Assembly (NCBI GenBank): GCA_009379895.1 | Contig: WHSW01000002.1 | Location: 1-62,925 of the forward strand | DNA from: Solirubrobacterales bacterium | Lineage (GTDB): Bacteria; Actinomycetota; Thermoleophilia; Solirubrobacterales; 70-9 | DNA length: 62,925 nt | Reading direction: 5' to 3' | Shown: positions 42,189 to 49,786 of the stretch, in pieces | How positions within the stretch are numbered: the first letter of the stretch is position 1 | Layout of the letters: every line of letters begins with the position of its first letter | Program-made: the position numbers and the translations under genes | Notes under the pieces: generated by a model | Database searches by the model: none | The model's input: the letters and a program-made list of their open reading frames with translations, nothing else | Told to the model about the DNA's origin: nothing

Positions 42189-43319
42189 GTGCTGAAGTTG
42201 CGGCGAGGGACGGTCGTCGCGGCCGAGCCGCTTCAGGTCGAGGTCGGCGGCGAGCGGCGGGCGGCCTGGGCCGACGCGGCGCTGATCGGCCCGGTCGAGG
42301 CGGGCGACGAGGTGATCGTCAACGTCGAGGCCGCCGACCTCGGCCTCGGTTCCGGCGGCTTCGACGTCGTGCACGCAAACCTGACCCGCGGGCTGGCCGG
42401 CCCGGGCGCCGAGCGCGCGCACGTGATGAAGCTCAACTACTCCTCGTTGCAGCACCCGGTCCAGCCGGTCGAGGAGGACACGGTGAGCGGAGACCAGGAG
42501 GGCGCGAGCGGTGACGAGCCGGGCGCGGCGACCGGCGACCAGGAGGCGACCGGGCCGGTGCGGCCGGGCCCGCCGACCCCGGTGCTGGTCATCCCGCTGC
42601 ACGGCCACCTCGCCCCGGCGGTCTGGGCGGCGTCGCAGGCGCGGCCCGGGCTGCGGGTGGGCTTCTGCCAGGGCTCGGGCGGGGCGCTGCCCGGGTCGCT
42701 GTCGGGCGACGTGGTCGAGCTGCGGCGCCGGGAGCTGCTCTGCGGGCATCTGAGCGCCGGCGCCGCCTACGGCGCCGAGCGCGAGGCGATCAGCCTGCCG
42801 GGCGGGATCGACGCCGCCGGGCGGGCGCTCGCCTGGGACGCGGTCGTGGTCGGGCCCGGGCCCGGGATCCTCGGCTCGGCAACGCGCCTCGGCCACGGCG
42901 GGATGGCGGCGCTCGAGGGCGCGCACGCGGCGCTCGCCCTGCGGTTGCCGACGCTGGTCTCGCCGCGCCTCTCGAGCTCCGACGAGCGCCCGCGCCACCG
43001 CGGCCTCAGCCATCACACCGCGGCGGTGCTCGAGATGCTCCTCGCGCCCGTGCGCGTGCCGGTCCCGGAGGCCGAGCTCGAGGGGTGGCCGATGCTCGCC
43101 GCCGACGCGCCCGAGGGCGGCTCGGCCCGGGCGGCGCTCGACTCGCTGATCGAGATCTGCACCGGGCGCCACGATCTCGCCGTCGAGTCGATCGACCTCG
43201 ACGGCTACGCCGCCACCGGCCTGCCGGCGACGACCATGCGCCGCTCGATCGCCGATGACCCGCTCTTCTTCGCCGCGCCGCTCGCCGCCGGGCGGGCGCT
43301 CGCCGGGGCGGTCGCATGA
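42189..43319 (+). CDS. DUF3866 family protein
   Basis: 376 residues of a conserved actinobacterial/firmicute family of unknown function. Recognisable blocks: LKLRRGTVVAAEP at the start, GDEVIVNVEAADLGLGSGGFDVVHANLTRGL (38-70), GAERAHVMKLNYSSLQHPV, VIPLHGHLAPAVWAAS, RVGFCQGSGGALPGSLS, VVVGPGPGILGSATRLGHGGMAALEGAHAA and SDERPRHRGLSHHT. An acidic linker (about 98-130) appears inserted after the first domain. GTG start. It overlaps the Nudix gene start (ATGA), so the two are probably translated together. Confidence 0.85.
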   Translation: MLKLRRGTVVAAEPLQVEVGGERRAAWADAALIGPVEAGDEVIVNVEAADLGLGSGGFDVVHANLTRGLAGPGAERAHVMKLNYSSLQHPVQPVEEDTVSGDQEGASGDEPGAATGDQEATGPVRPGPPTPVLVIPLHGHLAPAVWAASQARPGLRVGFCQGSGGALPGSLSGDVVELRRRELLCGHLSAGAAYGAEREAISLPGGIDAAGRALAWDAVVVGPGPGILGSATRLGHGGMAALEGAHAALALRLPTLVSPRLSSSDERPRHRGLSHHTAAVLEMLLAPVRVPVPEAELEGWPMLAADAPEGGSARAALDSLIEICTGRHDLAVESIDLDGYAATGLPATTMRRSIADDPLFFAAPLAAGRALAGAVA

Positions 43320-43867
43320 ACGACGCCGATCGCGAAACGGGAGGTGGGATGCGGCGCATCGATTCGAGGGTCGTCTACGAGGGGCCGATCGCGGGGGTGC
43401 GCATCGACCGCTTCCGCTACCCCGACGGCTCGACCGCCGAACGCCAGGTGGTCACCCACCCCGGAGCGGTGACCATCGTGCCGGTCGACGACGAGTCGGT
43501 CTGGCTCGTGCGCCAGCCCCGCGAGCCGGTCGCGGAGCCGGACCTGCTCGAGCTGCCCGCCGGCAAGCTCGACGTCGAGGGCGAGACGCCGCTTGCCTGC
43601 GCGCAACGCGAGCTGGCGGAGGAGATCGGCAAGTCGGCGCGCGAGTGGAACGAGCTGAAGGGCTTCTACGTCTCCCCGGGGCTGACCGAGGAGCGGATGA
43701 CCGTGTTCCTGGCCCGCGGACTCGAGGACGCCGAGCACGACCCCGACCCCGAGGAGCGGATCGAGATCGTGCCCTGGCCGCTGGCCGACCTCGACGGCGC
43801 GATCGCCGCGTGCGAGGACTCGAAGTCGCTCGTCGGTCTGCTGCTCCTGCGCGAGTCGCTGCGGTAG
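43316..43867 (+). CDS. Nudix hydrolase (ADP-ribose pyrophosphatase type)
   Basis: 183 residues. The Nudix box reads GKLDVEGETPLACAQRELAEEIGK (about 84-107), matching GX5EX7REUXEEXGU. LPAGKLD and the SPGLTEERMTVFLARGL block after the box place it with ADP-ribose pyrophosphatases, which clear free ADP-ribose. In actinomycetes this gene normally follows pyrG and precedes xerD; here it precedes xerD by 48 nt but is 5 kb from pyrG. The start could also be the ATG at residue 12 (MRRIDSRVV). Confidence 0.92.
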   Translation: MNDADRETGGGMRRIDSRVVYEGPIAGVRIDRFRYPDGSTAERQVVTHPGAVTIVPVDDESVWLVRQPREPVAEPDLLELPAGKLDVEGETPLACAQRELAEEIGKSAREWNELKGFYVSPGLTEERMTVFLARGLEDAEHDPDPEERIEIVPWPLADLDGAIAACEDSKSLVGLLLLRESLR

Positions 43868-43915
43868 CGCGCTTGCACCGGCAGGGGGCGGCGCGCCGTC
43901 GCGGAAGCTGCGCCC

Positions 43916-44890
43916 ATGGCAATCGCGGTCCCGAAGCCCGACGAGGCGCGCACCGATGCTCGCTTCGAGGCGCTGGTGCTCGACTTCCTCGCTTACCTGG
44001 AGTTCGAGCGCGGGCTGGCGCGCAACACGCTCGACGCCTACCGGACCGATCTCCTGCAGTTCGGCGCCTTCCTGGCGCGACGCGGGCGCGACGCGCTCGA
44101 GGTCGAGCGCGCAGACGTCGCCGACTTCCTCGCCGACCTGGCGGTCGGCGTCGAGCCCGACGCGGAGGGAGACGGCGGCCGCCCGGCCTGCTCGCCGGCG
44201 ACGATCAGCCGCAAGACGGCCTGCCTGCGCTCGTTCTATCGCCACCTGCGCCGCGAGGAGTTGATCGGCGACGACCCGACCGCGACCCTGAGCCCGCCGA
44301 GCAAGAGCCGCAAGCTGCCGCAGGTGCTCAGCCACGGGGAGGTGACGAAGCTGCTCGAGAGCGCGCGCGGCTCCGAGCCGATCGAGCTTCGCGACCGCGC
44401 CCTGCTCGAGGTCATGTACGGCTGCGGCCTGCGCGCCTCGGAGGCGATCGGGCTCGAGGCGGGCGAGGTCGACCTGCGGCGCGGGTTCGTGCGCCCCAAC
44501 GGCAAGGGCTCGAAGGAGCGGATCGTGCCGCTCGGGAGCGCCGCGGCGAACGCGGTCGCGCGGTACCTGCGGACGGGCCGGCCGGAGCTCGTCGGCTCGG
44601 ACCCCGAACGGAGCCTGTTCGTCAACTTCCGCGGGCGGGCGCTCACTCGCCAGGGCCTCTACAAGATCATCCAGCGCCACGCCAAGGCCGCGGGGCTGGC
44701 GGGCAAGATGAGCCCGCACACCCTGCGCCACACCTTCGCCACCCACCTGCTCTCGGGCGGCTGTGACCTGCGCTCGGTCCAGGAGATGCTCGGCCACGCC
44801 GACGTCGCCACGACGCAGCTCTACACCCACCTCTCGCGCGAGCGGATCAAGGAGGTCTACTTCGCCGCCCACCCGCGGGCGACGGCGTAG
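43916..44890 (+). CDS. xerD: Tyrosine recombinase XerD
   Basis: 324 residues, slightly longer than usual. It resolves chromosome dimers at dif together with XerC. N-terminal SAM-like core-binding domain (FLAYLEFERGLARNTLDAYRTDL), then the catalytic domain with the Arg of CGLRASEAIGL, Lys of GKGSKERIVP, HxLR of SPHTLRHTFATHLL, His of LGHADVATTQ and nucleophile Tyr of LYTHLS. All six catalytic residues are present. A 10-15-residue insertion (EPDAEGDGGRPACS) sits between the domains. The next gene is convergent. Confidence 0.95.
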   Translation: MAIAVPKPDEARTDARFEALVLDFLAYLEFERGLARNTLDAYRTDLLQFGAFLARRGRDALEVERADVADFLADLAVGVEPDAEGDGGRPACSPATISRKTACLRSFYRHLRREELIGDDPTATLSPPSKSRKLPQVLSHGEVTKLLESARGSEPIELRDRALLEVMYGCGLRASEAIGLEAGEVDLRRGFVRPNGKGSKERIVPLGSAAANAVARYLRTGRPELVGSDPERSLFVNFRGRALTRQGLYKIIQRHAKAAGLAGKMSPHTLRHTFATHLLSGGCDLRSVQEMLGHADVATTQLYTHLSRERIKEVYFAAHPRATA

Positions 44891-44898
44891 GGCGCGCG

Positions 44899-45255
44899 CT
44901 ACCCGAGCTCGCCGATCTCGCTCTGGTAGATCCCCATCCCGCGGCCGATGCCCTCGCCGAGAGCCGCGTCGACGACGCCCTGGTTCTCGACGATCAGGTC
45001 GGCGCGGGTGACGCGCCGCTCGAACTCCTCGTCGGCGCGCAGGGCGCCCATCTGCTCGGCGCTGCCGCGCAGCAGCGCGAAGCCCGCGAGGTCACCCCCG
45101 TGCGGGGTCAGCAGGACGACCTCGAAGTCCTCGATCTTGCCGTCGGCCTGCAGGGCGCCCCAGTACTCGACGCTCTCGTTGAAGACCTCGACGGCGCGCT
45201 GCTCGCGGCCGCGCACCACCTGTCCCCATCCGATGAATAGTCCGGCGTCGGCCAT
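44899..45255 (-). CDS. Hypothetical protein (ferredoxin-like fold suspected)
   Basis: 118 residues, soluble, with no family I can name. Two beta-alpha-beta-type segments (LFIGWGQVVRGREQRAVEVFNESVEYWGAL and FEVVLLTPHGGDLAGFALLRGSAEQMGAL) suggest a dimeric alpha/beta-barrel ferredoxin-like fold as in stress-responsive or YCII-type proteins; this is a guess from pattern. ATG 45255 is favoured by GAAGGGGG just upstream. It is convergent with xerD and divergent from mutM. Confidence 0.7.
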   Translation of the reverse strand: MADAGLFIGWGQVVRGREQRAVEVFNESVEYWGALQADGKIEDFEVVLLTPHGGDLAGFALLRGSAEQMGALRADEEFERRVTRADLIVENQGVVDAALGEGIGRGMGIYQSEIGELG

Positions 45256-45338
45256 CCCGGCCCCCTTCTTCGCTTGCGGATCGACCCTAGCCCGTCCCGG
45301 GCCGTGCACCAAATCGACGCTTCGGCATGATCCCGGGC

Positions 45339-46271
45339 GTGCCCGAGCTCCCCGAGGTCGAGACGATCCGCCGCCAGCTCGAGCCCGAGGTGCGCGGGCG
45401 GGTGATCGCCCGGGTCGAGGTGCTCGACGAGCGCTGGACGCGGCCCGAGCCGCCGGCCGCGACCGAGGAGGCGCTGGCCGGGCGGCGCATCGAGGCCGTC
45501 GATCGGCGCGGCAAGTACCTGCTCGTCCGGCTCGACGACGGCGCCACGCTGGCCATGCACCTGCGGATGACCGGCAACCTGCTGCTCCGCCCGCCGGGCT
45601 CGAGCCTGGTCGCCGACCTGATGGAGAGCGAGCGCCTCGGGGCGCCGCGCCTCTACGAGTCGCACCCCGAGGCTCGCCACCTGCGGGCCCGCCTCGTCCT
45701 CGACGACGGATCGGAGCTCTGGTTCACCGACGCGCGGCGCTTCGGGCACGGGGTGGTCCTCGCCGCCGACGAGATCGACGACTACCTCTCCACGCGGCTC
45801 GGGGTCGAGCCGCTCTCCGGCGAGCTGACGCCCGACGGCCTGTGCGCGATCGCGGCCGGCCGGCGAGCCCCGCTGAAGTCGTTTCTGCTCGACCAGGCGC
45901 GGATCGCGGGGATCGGCAACATCTACGCCGACGAGGCGCTCTTTCGCGCCCGGCTGCACCCGCTCACCCAGGCCGGGTCGATGAAGCTCGAGCACTGCGA
46001 GGACCTCGTCGACGGGATCGTCGCCACGCTCGAGCTGGCCCTCGAGATGCGCGGCTCCTCGATCGACGACTACCGCGACCTGCGCGGGCAGCGCGGCGGG
46101 ATGCAGGACGAGTTCCTCGTTCATACGCGCGAGGGCGAGCACTGCGCTCGCTGCGGGGAGACGATCCGCCGGGTGGTCGTCTCGGGGCGGTCGACCTACT
46201 TCTGTCCCGGCTGTCAGCGGCGGTTGCGGGCGCGGCCGCGGCGACGACGACGGCGGGTGGCCCGCCGATGA
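45339..46271 (+). CDS. mutM: Formamidopyrimidine-DNA glycosylase (Fpg/MutM)
   Basis: 310 residues, longer than the usual ~275-290. It removes 8-oxoguanine and related oxidised purines and cuts the strand. The catalytic N-terminus must be Pro2 followed by Glu3; only the GTG at 45339 gives (M)PELPEVETIRR, so the ATG at 45327 is rejected. Also present: Lys in RRGKYLLVRLDDG, LHLRMTG-like MHLRMTGNLL, helix-two-turn-helix near GIGNIYADEALF, and a C-terminal zinc finger CARCGETIRRVVVSGRSTYFCPGCQ. Extra residues near 85-110 (SSLVADLMESERLG) lengthen a loop. Confidence 0.95.
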   Translation: MPELPEVETIRRQLEPEVRGRVIARVEVLDERWTRPEPPAATEEALAGRRIEAVDRRGKYLLVRLDDGATLAMHLRMTGNLLLRPPGSSLVADLMESERLGAPRLYESHPEARHLRARLVLDDGSELWFTDARRFGHGVVLAADEIDDYLSTRLGVEPLSGELTPDGLCAIAAGRRAPLKSFLLDQARIAGIGNIYADEALFRARLHPLTQAGSMKLEHCEDLVDGIVATLELALEMRGSSIDDYRDLRGQRGGMQDEFLVHTREGEHCARCGETIRRVVVSGRSTYFCPGCQRRLRARPRRRRRRVARR

Positions 46272-46284
46272 GCGAGAAGGGAGG

Positions 46285-47259
46285 GTGGTGAGCGAGCCCG
46301 ACGCGGTGAACGAGCCCGACGCGGTGAGCGAGCCGATCCCGCCCCCCGAGGGCTTTGCGATCGGCCACTGGACCGACGCCGAGGGGGTCACCGGCTGCAC
46401 GGCGCTGCTCGCGCCGGCCGGCGCACGCGGCGGGGTCGACGTCCGCGGTGGCGGGCCGGGCACCCGGGAGACCGACGTGATCGGCGCGCTCGCCGGCACC
46501 GAGGAGGTGACGGCGGTGATGCTCAGCGGCGGCAGCGCCTACGGCCTCGGGGTCGCCGACGGCGCGATGCGCTGGCTCGAGCGCGCCGGGCGCGGCTACG
46601 CGACCCCCGCCGGGTTGGTGCCGATCGTCCCCACCGCGGTGATCTACGACCTGGCGGTCGGCGACGCGGCGGCGCGACCCGACGCCGAGGCCGGACACGC
46701 CGCCTGCGAGGCGGCGCGCCCGGGGGTCCCGCGGCGCGGGGCGGTCGGCGCCGGCACCGGCGCGACGGTCGGCAAGATCGCCGGCCCCGAGCGGGCGACT
46801 CGAACCGGGATCGGCTACGCGGCGGCGCGCTCGGGCGCCGGCGAGACGGTCGCGGCGCTCGCCGTGGTGAACGCATTCGGCGACGTGATCGGCTCGGACG
46901 GCCGGGTGCTCGCGGGGGTGCGCGGGGAGGGGGAGGAGGTCGAGCCCACGGCGGCGGCGATCGCCGCGATGAAAGCGCCGCCCGACTGGTCGGGGGTCGA
47001 GACGCGCAACACGACGCTGGTCTGCGTGCTCACCGACGCGGCGCTCGACAAGGCGGCCTGCTCGCGGGTCGCGCGGATGGCGAGCGCCGGGGTGGCGCGC
47101 GCGGTCGACCCGGTTTACTCGGACGTCGACGGGGACGTCGCGTTCTGCGTCGCTGCGGGCGAGCCCGCCCGAGCGGACCGCTTCGGCGCCCTCGCGATCG
47201 GGACGATCGCAGCGACCGTCACCGCCGCCGCGATCCGCAACGCCGCCGGGCCGTCCTGA
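46285..47259 (+). CDS. P1-family peptidase (DmpA/L-aminopeptidase-like, self-processing)
   Basis: 324 residues. Members are made as precursors that cut themselves ahead of a Ser/Thr nucleophile; here RNTTLVCVLTDAAL (near 241) contains the expected Asn-Thr pair. Other family blocks: GFAIGHWTDAEGVTGCTALL, VMLSGGSAYGLGVADGAMRWLE, RRGAVGAGTGATVGKIAGPERATRTGIGYA. It probably splits N-terminal amino acids or beta-peptides. The start region is a tandem 18-nt repeat with several GTGs in frame (46285, 46288, 46306, 46324), so the true start is uncertain. GGGAGG lies directly before the first GTG. Confidence 0.9.
   Translation: MVSEPDAVNEPDAVSEPIPPPEGFAIGHWTDAEGVTGCTALLAPAGARGGVDVRGGGPGTRETDVIGALAGTEEVTAVMLSGGSAYGLGVADGAMRWLERAGRGYATPAGLVPIVPTAVIYDLAVGDAAARPDAEAGHAACEAARPGVPRRGAVGAGTGATVGKIAGPERATRTGIGYAAARSGAGETVAALAVVNAFGDVIGSDGRVLAGVRGEGEEVEPTAAAIAAMKAPPDWSGVETRNTTLVCVLTDAALDKAACSRVARMASAGVARAVDPVYSDVDGDVAFCVAAGEPARADRFGALAIGTIAATVTAAAIRNAAGPS
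46288..46335 (+). repeat. 18-nt tandem repeat at the P1-peptidase start
   Basis: Two full copies (46288-46305, 46306-46323) and a 12-nt partial copy (46324-46335). Each copy begins with an in-frame GTG and encodes V(S/N)EPDA. Confidence 0.9.
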
Positions 47260-47286
47260 GCCGTCCTGAGCCGTCCTGAGCCGTCC
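47251..47286 (+). repeat. 10-nt tandem repeat at the P1-peptidase stop
   Basis: CCGTCCTGAG occurs three times in a row (47251-47280) plus six bases of a fourth copy. The first copy contains the stop codon; the others place TGA in other frames. Confidence 0.95.
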
Positions 47287-47312
47287 GCACCTCCGGTCAT
47301 CCTCAGTCGGCT

Positions 47313-48056
47313 GTGCCGGGGCAGTTCAAGACCGAGGCGATCGTGCTGCGCGGCATCCGCTACGGCGAGGCCGATCGGGTGCTGCACCTCTACAGCGCGA
47401 CGCGGGGGCGAATCGGCGCGATCGCCAAGGGCGTGCGACGGCCGCGCTCGCGCTTCGGCGGGCGCCTGGAGCCGTTCTTTCGGCTCGACCTCGTCCTCTA
47501 TCAGGGGCGCGGTGACCTGGCGACGGTGACCTCCGCTCACACCGTCGCCGCGCACGCAAACCTGCGCGGCGACGGGGCCGCGCTGGGCGCCGCGGCGCGC
47601 GCCTGCGACGCGGTGCTGCGCCTGCTCGACTCAGAGCAGGCCAATCCCGCCGCCTACAACCTGCTCTGCCGTTACCTGGCGATCCTCGACGGCGCGGAGT
47701 CGACCGGCGGCGACGGGAGCGGCGACGGCGCCACCGGGCTCGCGACCGCGCTCGCCTTCCGGCTCAAGCTGGCGCTCTCGGCGGGCTTCGCGCCCGAGCT
47801 CGCCTCGTGCGCGCGCTGCGGCGAGGGCGACGGCCTGGCCGGCTTCTCGGGCGCCGCCGGCGGCGTCGTCTGCTCGGCCTGCGAGCAGGGGGGCTTTCCG
47901 CTCTCGGGCGACGCACATCGGTTCCTGGTCGAGGCGCTCGGGCGGCCGCTGGCGCAGGCGCCGAGCGCGGACGGCCGCGCGCTGCGCCAGGCCGAGCGAG
48001 CGATCTCCGACACGCTCGAGCACCACGCGCACGTGCAGTTGCGCGCCGCCGCCTGA
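47313..48056 (+). CDS. recO: DNA repair protein RecO
   Basis: 247 residues, the family length. RecO anneals single strands and loads RecA with RecR/RecF. OB-fold N-terminus FKTEAIVLRGIRYGEADRVLHLYSATRGRIGAIAKGVRRPRSRFGGRLEPF is characteristic; the C-terminal half has a zinc finger CARCGEGDGLAGFSGAAGGVVCSACEQGG (near 169-196). GTG start, 50 nt after the P1-peptidase repeats; no clear TAnnnT -10. A 7-bp hairpin without T-run (48064-48083) follows. Confidence 0.94.
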   Translation: MPGQFKTEAIVLRGIRYGEADRVLHLYSATRGRIGAIAKGVRRPRSRFGGRLEPFFRLDLVLYQGRGDLATVTSAHTVAAHANLRGDGAALGAAARACDAVLRLLDSEQANPAAYNLLCRYLAILDGAESTGGDGSGDGATGLATALAFRLKLALSAGFAPELASCARCGEGDGLAGFSGAAGGVVCSACEQGGFPLSGDAHRFLVEALGRPLAQAPSADGRALRQAERAISDTLEHHAHVQLRAAA

Positions 48057-48063
48057 GCGGGCG

Positions 48064-48083
48064 TCGCCGCCGGCTCGCGGCGA
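48064..48083. other. Small hairpin after recO
   Basis: TCGCCGC and its complement flank a 6-nt loop in the 54-nt gap between recO and the DUF3159 gene. No T-run follows, so termination here is uncertain. Confidence 0.35.
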
Positions 48084-48110
48084 GGGCGCCCCGCGATCAG
48101 CGAACATCGC

Positions 48111-48764
48111 GTGATCGAACCCCAGCCACAGAGGACGCCCGACCTGCTCAGCGCGCTCGGCGGGCCCCAGGGCATCGCCGACTCGAGCATCCCGTCGCTC
48201 GCCTTCGTGATCGTCTACACCGTGGGCGGCAACGACGTCGGCCTCGCCGCGCTCGTGGCGGTCGGGGTCGGGGCCCTGGTCGCAGCGGTGCGCCTGATCC
48301 GGCGCGAGTCGTTGCAGTTCGCGCTCGCCGGCTTCGCCGGGGTCGCGATCGCGGCGTTCATCGCCGATCGCACCGGCAGGGCGGAGGACTTCTTCCTCCC
48401 GGGGCTGCTGCTCAACATCGCCTACGCGCTCGCCTACCTGGTCTCGATCCTGATCCGCTGGCCCCTGCTCGGGGTGATCCTCGGCCCGATCACCGGCGAG
48501 GGGACGAGCTGGCGCAAGGATCCCGAGCGCGTGCGCGCCTACACGCGGGCGAGCTGGATCTGGGTCGGGGTGTTCGCGATTCGCCTCGCGGTGCAGCTGC
48601 CGCTCTACCTCGCCGGCGCGGTGCTCGCGCTGGGGATCGCCAAGACGGCGATGGGCCTACCGATCTTCCTGGTCGCGATCTGGCTCTCCTATCTCGTCCT
48701 GCGCGCCTCCGACGCCAAGCGGGGGAGTGATTCGTCCGCCCGTATGCTCAGCAAGGCAGATTGA
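48111..48764 (+). CDS. DUF3159-domain integral membrane protein
   Basis: 217 residues with about five to six membrane segments. Family features: SIPSLAFVIVYTVGGNDVGLAALVAVGVGALVAAVRLIRRES (residues 27-67), FFLPGLLLNIAYALAYLVSILIRWPLLGVILGP (97-130), then RAYTRASWIWVGVFAIRLAVQLPLYL. DUF3159 proteins are restricted largely to actinomycetes and resemble a septation-protein-A-like fold; the role is unknown. GTG start. Its stop overlaps the TTG start of dgt (TTGA). Confidence 0.88.
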   Translation: MIEPQPQRTPDLLSALGGPQGIADSSIPSLAFVIVYTVGGNDVGLAALVAVGVGALVAAVRLIRRESLQFALAGFAGVAIAAFIADRTGRAEDFFLPGLLLNIAYALAYLVSILIRWPLLGVILGPITGEGTSWRKDPERVRAYTRASWIWVGVFAIRLAVQLPLYLAGAVLALGIAKTAMGLPIFLVAIWLSYLVLRASDAKRGSDSSARMLSKAD

Positions 48765-49786
48765 GTGGAGCAAGCGAACAGGGAGCCGATGGGTTTCGAG
48801 ACCGGGTCGAACGCTGGGAGGCGGGGTTCCTGTGGGAGGCGGCGACGCCCTCGTATCCGGCGCGGCGCCGCGAGCCCGAGCCCGACAGCGCGCTGCGGAC
48901 GCCGTTTCAGCGCGACCGCGACCGGATCGTGCACTCGAAGGCGTTTCGCCGCCTGAAGCACAAGACGCAGGTCTTCATCGCCCCCGAGGGCGATCACTAC
49001 CGAACCCGGCTCACCCACACGCTCGAGACCTGCTGCATCGCCCGCACGGTCGCCCGGGCGCTGGCCCTGAACGAGGACCTGACCGAGGCGGTCGGCCTCG
49101 GCCACGACCTCGGCCATCCGCCCTTCGGCCACATCGGAGAGGAGGCGCTCGACGAGGCGCTGCGCGAGCGCGGCGCCGAGGGCTTCAAGCACAACCGCCA
49201 CTCGCTGCGGGTGGTCGAGGTGCTCGAGCGCGAGGGTCGCGGCCTCAACCTCACCGAGCCCGTCCGCGACGGGATCCTCAACCACACCGGGCCCCAGCGC
49301 CCGGCGACGCTCGAGGGGCGGATCGTGCGCCTGGTCGACCGGGTCGCCTACATCAACCACGACATCGACGACGCCGTGCGCGCGGGGATCCTCGCCGAGG
49401 CGGACCTGCCGGCGACCGAGATCGAGCTGCTCGGCCCGACCGGCTCGGCGCGGATCGACACCCTGGCGCGCGACATCGTCGCCACCTCGCGCGAGCGCGG
49501 CGACATCGCGCAGTCCGACGACGTGGGCGGCGCGATGCTGCGCCTGCGCAAGTTCATGTTCGACCGCGTCTACCTGGGCCCCGAGGCGCGCGGCGAGCAC
49601 GAACGGGTGCGCCGCACGCTGAGCGGGCTCTTCGACCATTACCTCGACGACCCCGAGCTGGTCGGCGACGGCGCGGAGGACTCCGCACGGCTGCAGGAGG
49701 TCGTCGACTACATCGCCGGGATGACCGACCGGTTCGCGATCGCGACCTTCAGGCGCCTGTCGCTGCCCGAGGAGTCGCGCCTGTGA
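48761..49786 (+). CDS. dgt: Deoxyguanosinetriphosphate triphosphohydrolase-like HD-domain protein
   Basis: 341 residues. HD superfamily enzyme splitting dNTPs into nucleoside and triphosphate. Metal motif: RTRLTHTLETCCIARTVARALALNEDLTEAVGLGHDLGHPPFGHIGEEAL (about 83-132) with the His...HD, and FKHNRHSLRVVEVLE later. YPARRREPEPDSALRTPFQRDRDRIVHSKAFRRLKHKTQVF is the family start. The TTG at 48761 fits the TTGA overlap. The gene next to dnaG is a common actinobacterial arrangement; here dgt and dnaG overlap by GTGA. Confidence 0.94.
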   Translation: MSGASEQGADGFRDRVERWEAGFLWEAATPSYPARRREPEPDSALRTPFQRDRDRIVHSKAFRRLKHKTQVFIAPEGDHYRTRLTHTLETCCIARTVARALALNEDLTEAVGLGHDLGHPPFGHIGEEALDEALRERGAEGFKHNRHSLRVVEVLEREGRGLNLTEPVRDGILNHTGPQRPATLEGRIVRLVDRVAYINHDIDDAVRAGILAEADLPATEIELLGPTGSARIDTLARDIVATSRERGDIAQSDDVGGAMLRLRKFMFDRVYLGPEARGEHERVRRTLSGLFDHYLDDPELVGDGAEDSARLQEVVDYIAGMTDRFAIATFRRLSLPEESRL

